A stretch of 33,875 nt of DNA from Oerskovia rustica (GTDB lineage Bacteria; Actinomycetota; Actinomycetes; Actinomycetales; Cellulomonadaceae), in assembly GCF_014836555.1 (NCBI RefSeq), contig NZ_JACSQQ010000016.1, forward strand, positions 1 to 33,875, in the 5' to 3' direction. The notes under the pieces are model-generated. The model worked only from the letters and a program-made list of their open reading frames with translations. It did not search any database and had not been told where the DNA came from. This document shows, in pieces, positions 26,201 to 33,875 of this stretch. A program made the position numbers and the translations under genes. Within the stretch, counting starts at the first letter, position 1. Every line of letters starts with the position of its first letter.

Positions 26201-28899
26201 GGGCGGGCGAGCTGCCCGCGTGGGTCGACGTGCACTCCGGCGAGGCCGTCTCGCTGACGGCTCGACCGCTCGACCCGGCGCTCGACACCGTGTCGAGCGC
26301 TCGCGAGGTCGTCGTGCGTCTCGGTGCCGACGACACCCGGCTCCTGCTGGGACTTGCCCCCGAGCACCGCACGGACCACGTGCTGCTCGCGGCGCTGTCG
26401 CTGGCCGCGGCGGACGTGGCGGCCGCCGGCGTGGCATCCGACGCGGCATCTGACGTGGCGCCGGGCGCGGCGCGGGCCGGCGCGGACCTCGTGGTCGAGA
26501 CCGAGGGGCACGGGCGACGTCTCGACGGCGAGGGCCCGGACCTCTCGCGCACGGTCGGCTGGTTCACGACCACCTGGCCGCTGCGCCTCGCTGCCGTGCC
26601 CGGAGCCACGCCGACCGCGCACCTGCGAGCCACGTCCCGCCAGGCCGCCGCGGTCCCGGGCGACGGCCGGGCGTACGGCCTGCTGCGCCACCTGGCGCCG
26701 GGCGCGTCGGCGGCGTTGCGCGACGCCGCGGCAGCCTGCCCGCCGCAGGTCCTCGTGAACTACCTGGGGCGTGAGACGGAGAGCGGCGACGACTGGGGGA
26801 GCGTGGCCGACGCCGCGCACGTCGAGTCCGCGCTCGGCCTGCACGCCGACCTGCCTCTGTCGCACCCGGTCGAGCTCAACGCGTACGTGGCCGACGGCCC
26901 GGTGCCCGAGCTCGTGGCGCGCTGGATCCTGGCCCCCGCGGTGACCGGGAACGGTGAGGCGTCACCCTCGCGGGGCGAGCCGGTCACCCTCGGCGAGGGC
27001 GTCGGCTCGTTCGGCGAGACGCTGGTCGAGGCGTGGGTCCAGCACCTGCGCGCGCTCGTCCGCGGGGCCGTCGCCGAGGCGGGCGATCCCACCGTCGGCC
27101 CGGCGACGACGATCCCCGCGGGCGCTCCGTGGCCGCTCACCCCCGTCCAGCGCGGCATGGTCCTGCACGCCCTGGAAGCACCGGTCGACCGGTACACGAG
27201 CGCGATCGACGTGGGGCTCGACGGCCCGCTCGACGTCGCCGCGCTGCGTGCCGCCGCGGCCGACGTCCTCGCGGCCCACCCGCAGCTCCGCCTCGCGGTC
27301 GCAGCACGCGGCCCGCAGGACGTCGGGCTCGTCGTCACGGACGTCACCGAGGTCCCGCTGCACGAGGTCACGCTGCCCGACGACGTCGCTCACCCGGACG
27401 CCGTGCGCCGAGCCCTGGGCGAGATCATGGCCGACGAGCTCGACCGTCCGTTCGACCTGGCGCGCCCGCCGCTGCTGCGGCTCGTCGTCGTCCGGGTCGG
27501 CTCCCACGAGGGCGCCCGGCACCGGCTGGTCGTGACCAACCACCACGTGCTGCTCGACGGCTGGTCGGTGCCGTTCCTCGTCGACCTCCTGCTGGGGGCG
27601 TACGTGCGCCGCGTCGGTGCACCTGCGGGAGCGACGCCGTCCGGCTCGCCGACGGGGCTGGTCCTGCCCACGCCGAGCACGGCCTGGCAGCTCTCCCGGC
27701 GCCTCGCACGGCGCGACACCGGCGCGGTGGACGTGTGGCGAGACGCCCTCGCCGGGGCGCGGCCCGTGCGCGTGGCCGAGCCCGAGGACACGGGTGAGCG
27801 CCCGGCCGTCCTGCACGCGACGCCCGAGGGCCTGGGCACCCGGCTCGTCGCGGCCGCACGGGCCGCGCAGGTCACGACCGCCGACGTCGTGACCTCGGCC
27901 TGGGGGCTCGTGCTCGCCGCCCTCACGGGGGAGAGCGACGTCCTCACGGGCACGACCGTCGCCGGGCGGCCCGCGGAGATCGAGGGTGCACACGACGTGC
28001 TCGGGATGTTCGTCAACACGGTGCCCGTGCGGATCGCGGTCCGGGGGCCGGGGGACAGCACGGCCTGGACCCTCGCGGACCTGGTCCGCTCGGTCCACGA
28101 GCGGCAGGCGGGCCTGCGGGACGTCGACCACGTCGGGCTCGCGGACGTGCAGCGCGCGCTCGGGGTCGGCGAGCTGTTCGACACGCTGCTCGTGGTCGAG
28201 AACTACCCGCGCGACGCCGACGCCCAGCCCGGCGCCGGGGCCGGGCTGCGGATCACGGACGTCCAGGGCGACGACCGCACGCAGTACCCGCTCGCGCTGA
28301 CCGTCGACGCGTCCGAGGGGCTGAGCGTGCAGCTCGACCACCTGGCGTCGGTGCCCGCCGACCGGGCCGGGGCGGCGCTCGCGGCCGTCGTCGACGTGCT
28401 CGGGCTGCTGGCCGACGCCCCCTCGACGCCCGTCGAGGACGTGCTGGCCGGGCTCGCGGAGCGACACCCGGCGTTGTGCGAGCGCGCATCGGCAGGGCAG
28501 CGCGGGGGCGTGGCCTCCACGGCGGACGCGCCGGAGGGCGCGCCCGTCGGCGTCGTCCGTGAGGTCTTCGCCGAGGCGCTGGGCGTGCAGCGCGTGGCCG
28601 ACGACGACAACTTCTTCGCCCTGGGCGGCGACTCGATCGTCGCGATGAAGGTCACGACGACGCTCCGCGCGCGGGGCTGGACGGTCGACCCGCGCTTGGT
28701 CTTCGCGGCGCCGACCCCGGCCACGCTCGCCGTGCGGGCCCGCCTCACCGCCGTCCCTGCCACGACCGCCGCCGTGTCAGGACCAGCGGCCCCTCGCGAC
28801 CCCGCTGGTCCTGACAGCCCCCCGCTCGTCTCCCCGCTCCTCGCGATGTCCGCGAGCGAGCTCGGCGACCTCGACGACCTGATGAGGAACCTGACATGA
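20263..28899 (+). CDS. Siderophore NRPS 2: C-A-T-C-T-E-C-T with two A-less modules
   Basis: A 2878-residue megasynthase. C1 at 1-500 (HHLVLDG from 173). A at ~550-1060 ([11 protein letters not shown] near 723; LYGPTEA; YRTGDLA; HGKLDRR). T1 Ser1125. C2 at ~1205-1690 (HHLLTDG from 1346). T2 Ser1757. E at ~1810-2260 ([10 protein letters not shown] from 1934, EGHGR 2081-2085, NYLG from 2166). C3 at ~2285-2720 (HHVLLDG from 2427). T3 Ser2791. The tail [16 protein letters not shown] resembles a donor docking helix. T2 and T3 follow short linkers with no trace of an A domain. The single A domain reads D-A-D-D-V-G-L-V-D-K, close to that of NRPS1, and its A8 segment is QISLHG instead of QVKIRG. E is intact, so residue 3 should become D and C3 should be a D-donor type. 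It overlaps both neighbours by ATGA. Four 22-bp-period arrays lie inside. Confidence 0.93.
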   Translation: MSSTEAIEAVWPLTALQRALTAHAGLTDGHDPYVGQTLVELRGPLDGPALERSLDALLVAHPNLRAGFAVDDDLDPVQFVPIQATAEVVWYDADVPGSVGADTGGRGGAGGASGAGEVGADDALGADRALRDAARAAAEAERSLPFDPADPPLVRFGVVSLGAEHHVLVVTSHHLVLDGWSMPLLVREVARLYGAELSAEGDEPTRRGRPGLAPTVTDPSPTVTDSPAEGDALAPARGRFVDHLVWLGRQDADAARAHWREALADVEPSRWPVADAWTATGGTPSDAFTTHRTLGTTAVEAIRSGARAQGVTSATLVRAAWGLTVAAHSGSSCATFAVPVALRSPEVEHADEIVGMLTESVVARVDADAATTLGEVVADHSRRWNASWEHQHVGLRGIQAATGSETPVATTLVSFEQAPGAGVVAPTIVGLDPVRLRVLATQDDTHFPLALAVDAGPDTWDLALDAHAAAFTSTAADALLATFERILLASATTPGARVAGLDLVPRRPAAPTSGGAATASTPGAPAASAAAPAAGLAADTAAAPAAGRAPTSRPALVTEVLADSIARHPHAGALVVGDRRWTFAELDLAVTRAERRLTACGARPGDALAIDLPRDERIVHVILAALRRGLAVTPLPHGAPERRAHVLRISGARLLWDEDGPRPLDASPVPGGRATDAPGASAAVGHDDAPAASRTPEPSTAVGHDLPPAPDAATLRACVGSIIFTSGSTGEPKGVAVGQDALAHLLDRHRTELYPAGERLRVAHTAAFSFDAHYDAFLALAAGHELHVLDEDVFLDPVALRDYAAEHAIDYLDFTPTVWGALLAGADWTRLPRICVAGGEAFGPALWTRMRELAARTGARVVNLYGPTEATVDALAADVADTAEPVVGRPVGRTQAVVLDAALREVPAGTVGELYLAGPQLAEAYLGRAGLTASRFVARPGGVPGERMYRTGDLARRAEDGTLSLLGRNDDQISLHGFRIEPGEVEQALVALDGVAEAAVVLAEHPRWGARLVAYVTGAGLDPDVLRAAAGERLARHLVPTAFVTLDALPLTRHGKLDRRALPAPDWDGSRTSGGGAGGVGTASVGRPAAEPTPVEAQVRAAAARVLGGENVGLDESFFAAGGDSIDALQLIAALRREGLVLSPADLFAARTPREMARRVRPDGAASGSVTSGAGAGGASEVLVALTAAQAVAFDEHVRAVVAGASRVVDVLPLTPTQLGMVAEAARDAADAYRTTTRFTVTGLGDDGTARVVGAVQALVGRHANLRGGVLQLDLPAPVFFVPDAARVLVAEHDGRGLDPVALAALLDEVDLTERSRLGDLSLAPLVSGAVVRTGEDEHVLVLAMHHLLTDGWSVPLLAQDLRRTLTSDAGWGAGPGGPTFRDYLTWLRDAESTRAEVEALWRAELAGLEEPSLLGVHHAGAPTVTDSPADGDARVVTTLPTGAEGLRVAARRAEVTPATVVQTAWGLVVAALTGQPEAVVGSTVAGRPTDLDGADRIIGMFVSSSPVRVPAGAHLAADALLQDVQARQARLLDAHHVGLPSIARIAGHSLFDTLVVVESYPRGTAAVAVGGAAVTLDPSAGHPRQAGTSPSGGRHVTLGGQARHPRPVDVVPTGGHDATHYPVTVTVLPSADGGLTIEIEERPGTLDPAVSAVLPAALTAAVEHLARGGALPTAHALVGEVRVPRPAPAEPAPRTESRPAPRADAQGDANVPTSGAVGPHDHHADERTEHVRAEIARVLGDDVGPTTDFFAAGGDSISAMQLVGALRGRGLSVTVGAVFAGRTAAGIALAATEVAPAPARPAARTADVAESGDLPLTPALAWLLETGGDHRGFVQVRVLRTPAGLTEDSLRAALAALVEAHGALRLAVHDGAARVLDAASPAVVAGSGDVLHVTDGPLAEALRGAAAQVDPATGRVLRAVWDRGTHELALVAHHVAVDAVSWRILVDDLRTLVAGGSLPPASSSLRAAASAMHDEAAHRAGELPAWVDVHSGEAVSLTARPLDPALDTVSSAREVVVRLGADDTRLLLGLAPEHRTDHVLLAALSLAAADVAAAGVASDAASDVAPGAARAGADLVVETEGHGRRLDGEGPDLSRTVGWFTTTWPLRLAAVPGATPTAHLRATSRQAAAVPGDGRAYGLLRHLAPGASAALRDAAAACPPQVLVNYLGRETESGDDWGSVADAAHVESALGLHADLPLSHPVELNAYVADGPVPELVARWILAPAVTGNGEASPSRGEPVTLGEGVGSFGETLVEAWVQHLRALVRGAVAEAGDPTVGPATTIPAGAPWPLTPVQRGMVLHALEAPVDRYTSAIDVGLDGPLDVAALRAAAADVLAAHPQLRLAVAARGPQDVGLVVTDVTEVPLHEVTLPDDVAHPDAVRRALGEIMADELDRPFDLARPPLLRLVVVRVGSHEGARHRLVVTNHHVLLDGWSVPFLVDLLLGAYVRRVGAPAGATPSGSPTGLVLPTPSTAWQLSRRLARRDTGAVDVWRDALAGARPVRVAEPEDTGERPAVLHATPEGLGTRLVAAARAAQVTTADVVTSAWGLVLAALTGESDVLTGTTVAGRPAEIEGAHDVLGMFVNTVPVRIAVRGPGDSTAWTLADLVRSVHERQAGLRDVDHVGLADVQRALGVGELFDTLLVVENYPRDADAQPGAGAGLRITDVQGDDRTQYPLALTVDASEGLSVQLDHLASVPADRAGAALAAVVDVLGLLADAPSTPVEDVLAGLAERHPALCERASAGQRGGVASTADAPEGAPVGVVREVFAEALGVQRVADDDNFFALGGDSIVAMKVTTTLRARGWTVDPRLVFAAPTPATLAVRARLTAVPATTAAVSGPAAPRDPAGPDSPPLVSPLLAMSASELGDLDDLMRNLT
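20856..20957 (+). repeat. 22-bp-period array B (5 units) inside the C1 domain of NRPS2
   Basis: Cores at 20860 (GAGGGGGAC), 20882 (GAGGGCGAC), 20904 and 20925 (GACGGTGAC) and 20947 (GAGGGTGAC); spacings 22, 22, 21 and 22. It falls at residues 198-232, in the loop after the HHxxxDG helix. Its unit order overlaps that of arrays A and E. Confidence 0.85.
21850..21904 (+). repeat. Duplicated 19-bp segment, 36-bp period, in the C1-A linker of NRPS2
   Basis: A 19-bp sequence starting GCCGCCCCGG occurs at 21850-21868 and 21886-21904 (identical), coding for AAPAAG in an Ala/Pro linker. This is an ordinary low-complexity linker repeat. Confidence 0.8.
22301..22377 (+). repeat. Duplicated 23-bp segment, 54-bp period, in the A domain of NRPS2
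   Basis: 22301-22323 and 22355-22377 differ at one base and both encode AVGHD in a Pro/Ala/Ser-rich insertion just before the A3 motif. It is a separate family from the 22-bp-period arrays. Confidence 0.75.
24527..24562 (+). repeat. 22-bp-period array C (2 units) in the C2 domain of NRPS2
   Basis: GACGGTGAC at 24531 and 24553, each after CGCC, 22 bp apart; read TVTD then ADGD (residues 1422-1434). Confidence 0.8.
24985..25094 (-). repeat. 22-bp-period array D (5 units, inverted) in the C2 domain of NRPS2
   Basis: GTCACCCTC occurs at 24985, 25007, 25029, 25051 and 25073, exactly 22 bp apart each time, with 13 variable bases between. It is the reverse complement of the forward cores. The protein reads VTLD, GHPRQ, SPSG, VTLG and RHPR, stepping through the three frames (residues 1575-1611), just before the conserved THYP segment of the C domain. 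Confidence 0.93.
26961..27004 (-). repeat. 22-bp-period array F (2 units, inverted) between E and C3 of NRPS2
   Basis: GTCACCCTC at 26961 and 26983, 22 bp apart, read as SPSRG then VTLGEG (residues 2233-2248). Confidence 0.8.
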
Positions 28900-31800
28900 C
28901 CACGACCGACGAGCGCACCACCCCCGCTCCCACGATCGCCGAGGTCCTGCCCCTCGCCCCGCTCCAGGAGGGTCTGCTCTTCCACGCCGTCTCGGAGGAC
29001 ACAGGCCTCGACGTCTACACGATGCAGTCGACGTACCGGTTCCCGGGCGGCGTCGACGAGCCCGCGATGCAGCGCGCGTGCGAGTCGCTGCTGCGGCGGC
29101 ACGCGGTCCTGCGCGCGGGCTTCGCGCACGAGCGCTTCGCGCGCCCGGTGCAGTTCGTGCCCACGGCGGTCACGGTCCCGTGGCGGGTCCAGGATCTCTC
29201 CGACCTCGTCCTCGCGCGGCCCGACGACTACACCTCCGCCCTCGACCGGCTCCAGTACGACGAGCGCCAGCGCCGCTTCACCATGGACCGCCCGCCGCTC
29301 ATCCGCTTCGTGCTCGTGCGGCTCGGCGAGCAGGGGGCCGCGCTCGTCGTCACGAACCACCACATCCTGCTCGACGGCTGGTCCGACGCGCTGCTCGTGA
29401 CCGAGCTCCTGCGGCACTACGCCGCGGGCGGCGAGGACGCGAGCCTGCCGCCCGCCCCGCAGTTCCGCGACTACCTGGCGTGGGTCGCGGCGCAGGACGA
29501 CGACGCCGCGGCGACCGCGTGGGACGTCTCGCTGGCGGGCCTCGCGGAGGGGACGCTCGTCGCCCCGCCGGACCCGCGCCGTCGGGCCTCGATGCCCGAG
29601 GTCGTCGAGCGGGACCTCGACCCGACCCTCTCGCTCGCGGTCCTGGCCCTGGCGCGCACGTGCGCGGTCTCGGTCAGCACGGTCTACTCGGCCGCGTGGG
29701 CGCTCGCGCTGCGCTCGGTCACGGGGAGCGACGACATCGTGTTCGGCAGCACGGTCTCGGGTCGCCCGCCGGCGCTCGCGGGCGTCGAGGAGATGGTCGG
29801 GCTGTTCCTCAACACCGTGCCCGTGCGGCTCGCGACGCGGCCTGGGGAGCCGTTCCGCGACCTGGTGCGCCGCTTCCAGTCGGAGCAGGCCGAGCTCATG
29901 GACCACCACCACGTGAGCCTGGGCGAGCTGCAGCGCCGGGCGGGCGTCGGGACGCTGTTCGACACGCTCTACGTCATGCGCAACACGCCCGAGGACGACG
30001 CCGAGCTCGACCGCCTCAGCGCGGCCGTGGGCCTCGAGGACGTCGAGGGCGGCGACGCCACGCACTACCCGCTGACGTTCGTGGTCCACCCCGGGCAGCC
30101 GTACCGGCTGATCCTGTCGCACCGCACCGACGTCGTGGACGCCGCCCGGGCGCATGCCCTGCTCGACCAGGTCGAGGCCGTCCTGCGCCGCGCGGTGGGC
30201 GAGCCGGGTGCTCCGGTCGCCCGGGTCGCAGCGGTGACCGACGACGTCGCGCCCCTCCTCCTGTCACGTGGCGTCCGCTCGGCGCAGGACGTCGGCGACG
30301 ACTCGTTGCTCGACCTGCTGGACCGGGCCGTCGCGGCCCACCCGCAGCGCACGGCGCTGGTCCACGGCACCGACTCGGTGACGTTCGCCCGGCTCGGCGA
30401 GCGCGTCGACCTGCTCGCGCGCGCACTGGTCGCGGCCGGTGCCGGGCCCGAGGACGTCGTGGCGCTCGCGGTGCCGCGCGGGATCGACTTCGTCGTCGCG
30501 CTGTTCGCGACCCTGCGGGCCGGGGCGGCGTACGTGCCGCTCGACGCCGCGCACCCGGCCGAACGGCTGTGCGCGATCGTCGAGGCGGCAGGTGCGCGCG
30601 CCGTGGTGCTGGACGAGTCGTTCCGGGGTCTCGTGGGGCCGGCACTGGCGGGCCGCGCGGTGGTGCCGGCGCCCCAGGTCCCCCAGGACCTCCAGGTCCC
30701 CCCGACGGCGACGCACCGGCTCGCCGAGGGTGACGGACCCGCCCGCCGAGGGCGACCGGACCTGCCGCCGACGGTGACGGACGCGCCCGCCGAGGGTGAC
30801 GCGAACCCGGCCCGGGGCGACGACCCGTGGCCCGCCTACCGCCACGACCGGCTCGCGTACGTCATGTACACGTCGGGCTCGACGGGTGCGCCCAAGGGCG
30901 TGGCGATCGAGCACGGGGGGCTGGTCAACATGCTGCGCAACCACCGGGCGGAGATCTTCGAGCCGCTCGTGGCCTCCCGCCCGGCCGGGCTCCGGGAGGA
31001 GCCGGTCCGGGTCGCGCACACGGTCTCGTTCGCGTTCGACATGTCGTGGGAAGAGCTGCTGTGGCTCGTCGACGGCCACGAGGTGCACCTGCTCGACGAG
31101 GCCGTTCGACGCGACCCGCACGCGATGGCGACGTACTGCGCGGCGGAGCGGATCGACGTCGTCAACGTGACGCCCTCGGTGTGCTCGGCGCTCCTCGCGG
31201 AGGGCCTGCTCGACGAGGGCCGGTACCGCCCGGGCCTCGTGCTGCTGGGCGGCGAGGCCGTAGGTGCGGAGGTGTGGGACGCGATCGTCGCCACCCCGGG
31301 GACGCGCGGCTACAACCTGTACGGCCCGACCGAGTACACGATCAACACGCTCGGCGGCGGCACGGACGAGAGCCGGCGCCCGACCGTCGGGCGTCCCATC
31401 GCCAACACGTCGGTGTACGTCCTGGACTCCGGGCTCGCGCCCGTGCCCGACGGCACGCCGGGCGAGCTGTACGTGAGCGGGATCGGGCTCGCACGCGGGT
31501 ACCACGGGGCGCCCGGGCTGAGCGCCGAGCGGTTCGTCGCCGACCCGTTCGGGGTGCCGGGTGCGCGGATGTACCGCACGGGTGACGTCGTGCGCCGCAG
31601 GCCCGACGGGCAGCTCGACTTCCTGGGGCGCAGCGACGGTCAGGTCAAGATCCGGGGCTACCGGGTCGAGCCGGGGGAGTCGCAGGCGGTGCTGGCGCGC
31701 GACCCGCGGGGCGCGCAGTGCGCCGTGGTCGCGCGCCGGGGCGCCGGGGGCGGTCACGTCCTCGTGGGCTACGTGGTGCTCGCCGAGGGCGCCGAGACCT

Positions 31801-33128
31801 CCGACGGCGACCCGGCCCTGCTGGCCGACGTCCTGCGGACCATGCGCCGAACGGTTCCCGACCACCTGGTCCCGTCGGCCCTCGTCCCGCTCGACGAGCT
31901 ACCGCTGACGCCGCACGCCAAGCTCGACGTCCGGCGCCTGCCCGCTCCCGACCTCACGCGCGAGGGCGGGCGCGAGCCCCGGACCGACCTCGAGCGCGAG
32001 CTCTGTGCGATCTTCGCCGAGGTCCTGGGCGTGACGACCTTCGGCGCCGACGACGACTTCTACGCCGCGGGGGGCCACTCGCTCCTGGCGATGCGTGCGG
32101 TCTCGATGGTCCGCACGCGGCTGGGGCGCCCGCTCAGCGTCGGCGTCCTCGTGACCGCTCCGACGGTCGAGGCGATCGTCGCGCACTGGGACGCCCCGGA
32201 GACCGACCCGTTCGCGGGCACGCTCACTCTGCGCGCTCCGGCGCCCGGGACCGTAGCAGGGACCGGGACCGCGCCGCTCTTCTGCTTCGCCCCGGCGGGC
32301 GGCCTCGGGTGGTCCTTCGCGTCACTCGTCCCGCACGTCCCGGCCGGGACGGCGGTGCACGCGCTCCAGTCGCCGCGTCTCGCGGGGCCCGACGGCGCCC
32401 CCTCCTCGCTCGTCGACCTCGCCGAGCAGTCGGTCCGGGCGGTGCGCGAGGTGCAGCCGCGGGGGCCGTACCACCTGCTCGGCTACTCGTTCGGGGCCCA
32501 CCTGGCCCACCTGGTGGCGACCCGCCTGCAGGAGGCGGGGGACGTCGTCGCGAGCCTGACGATGCTCGACGCCGAGGCCGTCGTGCCCGGGGTGGGCGGC
32601 GCCGTCGGGCAGGACGGTCACCCTCGGCAGGGGAACGCGTCACCGTCGGCGGGGGGCGGCGAGGTCGACGCCGACGATCTCGCCAGCGTCGAGGTCGACG
32701 CCCTGCGGTCGCTGCTCGCCGCCGGCGGCGCCGACCCCGACGTGGTCGCCGCGCCCACGCGCGACGACGTCCTCGACGTCCTGGCCGACGCGCCCGGTGC
32801 CTGGGGCGACCTCGACGAGGACGGGCTCGCCGCGGTCGTCGACACCTACCTGTACTCGTGCGACCTCATGGGACAGGCCCGCTACACCCCGTTCCGGGGC
32901 GACCTGCTGCTGTTCACGGCGAACGAGGGCGCCGACCGCCCTGACCTCACGGCCCAGCGCGACGCCTGGGCCCCGCACGTGACCGGGACCGTGACCCAGC
33001 ACACGGTCCTCGCAGGCCACCACGACATGGTGTCGCCCGCGGCGGTCGGCCAGCTCGGCCCGGTCCTCGCGCGACACCTGTCCCAGGCTCCTGCGGCCAC
33101 CCGACCCAGCACCGACGAGAGGCACTGA
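28896..33128 (+). CDS. Siderophore NRPS 3: C-A-T-TE, N5-hydroxyornithine-type A domain
   Basis: The terminal synthetase, 1410 residues. C has [15 protein letters not shown] near 14 and HHILLDGWS at 155-163. In [11 protein letters not shown] lies near 658, LYGPTEYT follows, the A8 motif is [13 protein letters not shown], and A10 is PHAKLD with Lys1009 (the usual Gly before Lys is Ala). T has GGHS with Ser1062. TE has GYSFG at 1196-1200 with Ser1198, then Asp1225 (MLDAE) and His1375 (GHHDMVSP), like the EntF thioesterase. The specificity residues read D-M-E-N-L-G-L-I-N-K, exactly the published Orn/hydroxyornithine code, matching the hydroxylase upstream. TE may hydrolyse, cyclise or oligomerise the product; the sequence cannot tell. 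Arrays E and G lie in the A domain before A3 and in TE. It overlaps NRPS2 by ATGA. Confidence 0.94.
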   Translation: MTTTDERTTPAPTIAEVLPLAPLQEGLLFHAVSEDTGLDVYTMQSTYRFPGGVDEPAMQRACESLLRRHAVLRAGFAHERFARPVQFVPTAVTVPWRVQDLSDLVLARPDDYTSALDRLQYDERQRRFTMDRPPLIRFVLVRLGEQGAALVVTNHHILLDGWSDALLVTELLRHYAAGGEDASLPPAPQFRDYLAWVAAQDDDAAATAWDVSLAGLAEGTLVAPPDPRRRASMPEVVERDLDPTLSLAVLALARTCAVSVSTVYSAAWALALRSVTGSDDIVFGSTVSGRPPALAGVEEMVGLFLNTVPVRLATRPGEPFRDLVRRFQSEQAELMDHHHVSLGELQRRAGVGTLFDTLYVMRNTPEDDAELDRLSAAVGLEDVEGGDATHYPLTFVVHPGQPYRLILSHRTDVVDAARAHALLDQVEAVLRRAVGEPGAPVARVAAVTDDVAPLLLSRGVRSAQDVGDDSLLDLLDRAVAAHPQRTALVHGTDSVTFARLGERVDLLARALVAAGAGPEDVVALAVPRGIDFVVALFATLRAGAAYVPLDAAHPAERLCAIVEAAGARAVVLDESFRGLVGPALAGRAVVPAPQVPQDLQVPPTATHRLAEGDGPARRGRPDLPPTVTDAPAEGDANPARGDDPWPAYRHDRLAYVMYTSGSTGAPKGVAIEHGGLVNMLRNHRAEIFEPLVASRPAGLREEPVRVAHTVSFAFDMSWEELLWLVDGHEVHLLDEAVRRDPHAMATYCAAERIDVVNVTPSVCSALLAEGLLDEGRYRPGLVLLGGEAVGAEVWDAIVATPGTRGYNLYGPTEYTINTLGGGTDESRRPTVGRPIANTSVYVLDSGLAPVPDGTPGELYVSGIGLARGYHGAPGLSAERFVADPFGVPGARMYRTGDVVRRRPDGQLDFLGRSDGQVKIRGYRVEPGESQAVLARDPRGAQCAVVARRGAGGGHVLVGYVVLAEGAETSDGDPALLADVLRTMRRTVPDHLVPSALVPLDELPLTPHAKLDVRRLPAPDLTREGGREPRTDLERELCAIFAEVLGVTTFGADDDFYAAGGHSLLAMRAVSMVRTRLGRPLSVGVLVTAPTVEAIVAHWDAPETDPFAGTLTLRAPAPGTVAGTGTAPLFCFAPAGGLGWSFASLVPHVPAGTAVHALQSPRLAGPDGAPSSLVDLAEQSVRAVREVQPRGPYHLLGYSFGAHLAHLVATRLQEAGDVVASLTMLDAEAVVPGVGGAVGQDGHPRQGNASPSAGGGEVDADDLASVEVDALRSLLAAGGADPDVVAAPTRDDVLDVLADAPGAWGDLDEDGLAAVVDTYLYSCDLMGQARYTPFRGDLLLFTANEGADRPDLTAQRDAWAPHVTGTVTQHTVLAGHHDMVSPAAVGQLGPVLARHLSQAPAATRPSTDERH
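30704..30813 (+). repeat. 22-bp-period array E (5 units) in the A domain of NRPS3
   Basis: Cores GACGGCGAC 30704, GAGGGTGAC 30726, GAGGGCGAC 30748, GACGGTGAC 30770 and GAGGGTGAC 30792; every spacing is 22 bp. Residues 603-640, immediately before the A3 phosphate-binding loop. Confidence 0.9.
32617..32660 (-). repeat. 22-bp-period array G (2 units, inverted) in the thioesterase of NRPS3
   Basis: GTCACCCTC at 32617 and GTCACCGTC at 32639, 22 bp apart, read GHPRQ then SPSAGG (residues 1241-1256). It lies after the strand carrying the catalytic Asp1225, in the region expected to form the TE lid. Confidence 0.75.
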
Positions 33129-33131
33129 CCC

Positions 33132-33377
33132 ATGAACCCCTTCGACGACTCCGAGGGCACCTTCCTGGTGCTCGTCAACGACGAGCAGCAGCACTCCCTG
33201 TGGCCCGAGTTCGCGGCAGTCCCGCCCGGGTGGGACGTCGTGCTGGGCGCCTCGACGCGCGCGGTCGCGCTCGCGTACGTCGACGCGCACTGGACCGACC
33301 TGCGCCCCGCGAGCCTGCGCCGCGAGCTCGACGGCGCCGCTCCCTCGGGGCCCCGGACCACGACGACGGCGACGTGA
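33132..33377 (+). CDS. mbtH: MbtH-like NRPS accessory protein
   Basis: A small protein (81 residues) that binds adenylation domains and is often needed for their solubility or activity. The family signature is clear: NPFDD at the start, [11 protein letters not shown] with the Ser-Leu-Trp triad at 22-24, PPGWDVV at 31-37, and [14 protein letters not shown] near 49-62. Two usual residues differ: EGQ is EQQ, and the Cys before Leu-Tyr is replaced (ALAY). The ATG lies three bases after the NRPS3 stop, with GAGAGG upstream. The stop overlaps the next GTG (GTGA). Partner A domains are presumably those of NRPS1-3. Confidence 0.96.
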   Translation: MNPFDDSEGTFLVLVNDEQQHSLWPEFAAVPPGWDVVLGASTRAVALAYVDAHWTDLRPASLRRELDGAAPSGPRTTTTAT

Positions 33378-33875
33378 GCGCCTCGGGCATCTTCTCCGCG
33401 CTCGCCCTGGACCTGTCGCCGCTGCGCGCGAGCCGAAGCTTCCGCCTGCTGTTCGCCGGGCGCGTCGTGTCCCTGCTGGGGCTCGGCATGCTGGTGGTGG
33501 CGCTGCCCGTGCAGGTCTACGCGCTGACGGGCACGTCGCTGCACGTCGCGGGCGTCAACACGACCCTGGGGGTCGCGGCGTTCGCGGGGACGCTCGTCGC
33601 GGGCGTCGTCGCCGACCGGACGGACCGGCGCCGCGTCATCCTGTGGTCGCGCTCGGCCGCGATCATGGGCTTCGCCGCGCTGCTCGTGAACTCGCTCGCC
33701 GAGTCGCCCTCGGTCGCCGCGATCTACGCCGTCGCGGCGTGGGACGGACTGGCGGGCGGGTTCAGCGTGGTCGCGCTCGCGGCCGCGGTGCCGTCGCTCG
33801 TACCGCGCGGCCAGCTTCCTGCGGTCGCGGCGCTCCAGGCGATCTCGCTCGACCTGGGCGCGGTCGTGTCCCCCC
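33374..33875 (+). CDS. entS: EntS-like MFS siderophore exporter (cut by the window edge)
   Basis: The first 167 residues of a major facilitator protein expected to export the finished siderophore. It starts [26 protein letters not shown]. Hydrophobic helices follow: [37 protein letters not shown] and [15 protein letters not shown]. The loop-2/3 signature [11 protein letters not shown] is present, as is [14 protein letters not shown]. The line-up with EntS (ARFISIVSLGLLGVAVPVQ, ADRYERKKVIL, IYLLGLWDGF) is close throughout. The GTG overlaps the mbtH stop by GTGA. The 3' end is outside the window. Confidence 0.9.
   Translation, partial: MSASGIFSALALDLSPLRASRSFRLLFAGRVVSLLGLGMLVVALPVQVYALTGTSLHVAGVNTTLGVAAFAGTLVAGVVADRTDRRRVILWSRSAAIMGFAALLVNSLAESPSVAAIYAVAAWDGLAGGFSVVALAAAVPSLVPRGQLPAVAALQAISLDLGAVVSP

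Noticed and set aside
25690-27060. A second condensation domain in place of the epimerase in NRPS2
   Set aside because: [21 protein letters not shown] and NYLG together are epimerisation-domain motifs.

Overview
The window is very GC-rich DNA from an actinobacterium. Codon use, GTG starts, TANNNT -10 boxes just upstream of start codons, a DUF3263 gene next to a LytR_C gene, and a lone groEL under CIRCE control all fit this. The gene set suggests Micrococcales (Cellulomonas/Cellulosimicrobium/Oerskovia-like), but the genus is an inference and was not tested.

Region 1 (1-8.3 kb) is conserved housekeeping DNA. On the minus strand are an SGNH-fold hydrolase and uracil-DNA glycosylase (ung). Divergent from ung, on the plus strand, are a DUF3263 protein, a membrane-anchored LytR_C protein, a cold-shock protein and a phytoene-dehydrogenase-like FAD oxidoreductase. 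Convergent with these is an exported or anchored GH15 glucoamylase-like protein on the minus strand. A stand-alone groEL (GroEL2 type, no groES beside it) follows, with two CIRCE operators in its leader and a perfect 19-bp hairpin terminator behind it.

Region 2 (8.4 kb to the right edge) is one co-directional siderophore gene cluster behind two tandem DtxR/IdeR-type iron boxes. Order: isochorismatase, 2,3-dihydro-DHB dehydrogenase, isochorismate synthase, DHB-AMP ligase, L-ornithine-type N-hydroxylase, FepC-like ATPase, free-standing aryl carrier protein, FepB-like lipoprotein, three NRPS genes, MbtH-like protein and an EntS-like MFS exporter cut by the window edge. Most neighbours overlap by 1-4 nt (ATGA/GTGA/TGATG), so this looks like one iron-repressed, translationally coupled operon.

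The logic is that of a mixed catecholate-hydroxamate siderophore. Chorismate is converted to 2,3-dihydroxybenzoate (DHB), which is adenylated and loaded on the free aryl carrier protein. NRPS1 (C-A-T), NRPS2 (C-A-T-C-T-E-C-T) and NRPS3 (C-A-T-TE) then elongate and release the chain. The last adenylation domain reads DMENLGLINK at the ten specificity positions, which is the published ornithine/N5-hydroxyornithine code and matches the hydroxylase in the operon. NRPS2 has two modules with no adenylation domain (C-T-E and C-T), so five condensation steps are served by only three A domains plus the DHB ligase.

The most unusual feature is a family of 22-bp-period repeats (core GAGGGTGAC, 25 units in seven arrays, both orientations). 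They lie only inside the three NRPS genes, at points expected to be surface loops or interdomain linkers. Because 22 is not a multiple of 3, successive units are read in different frames, yet every host ORF stays open. This looks like a protein-invading DNA repeat and not a peptide repeat.
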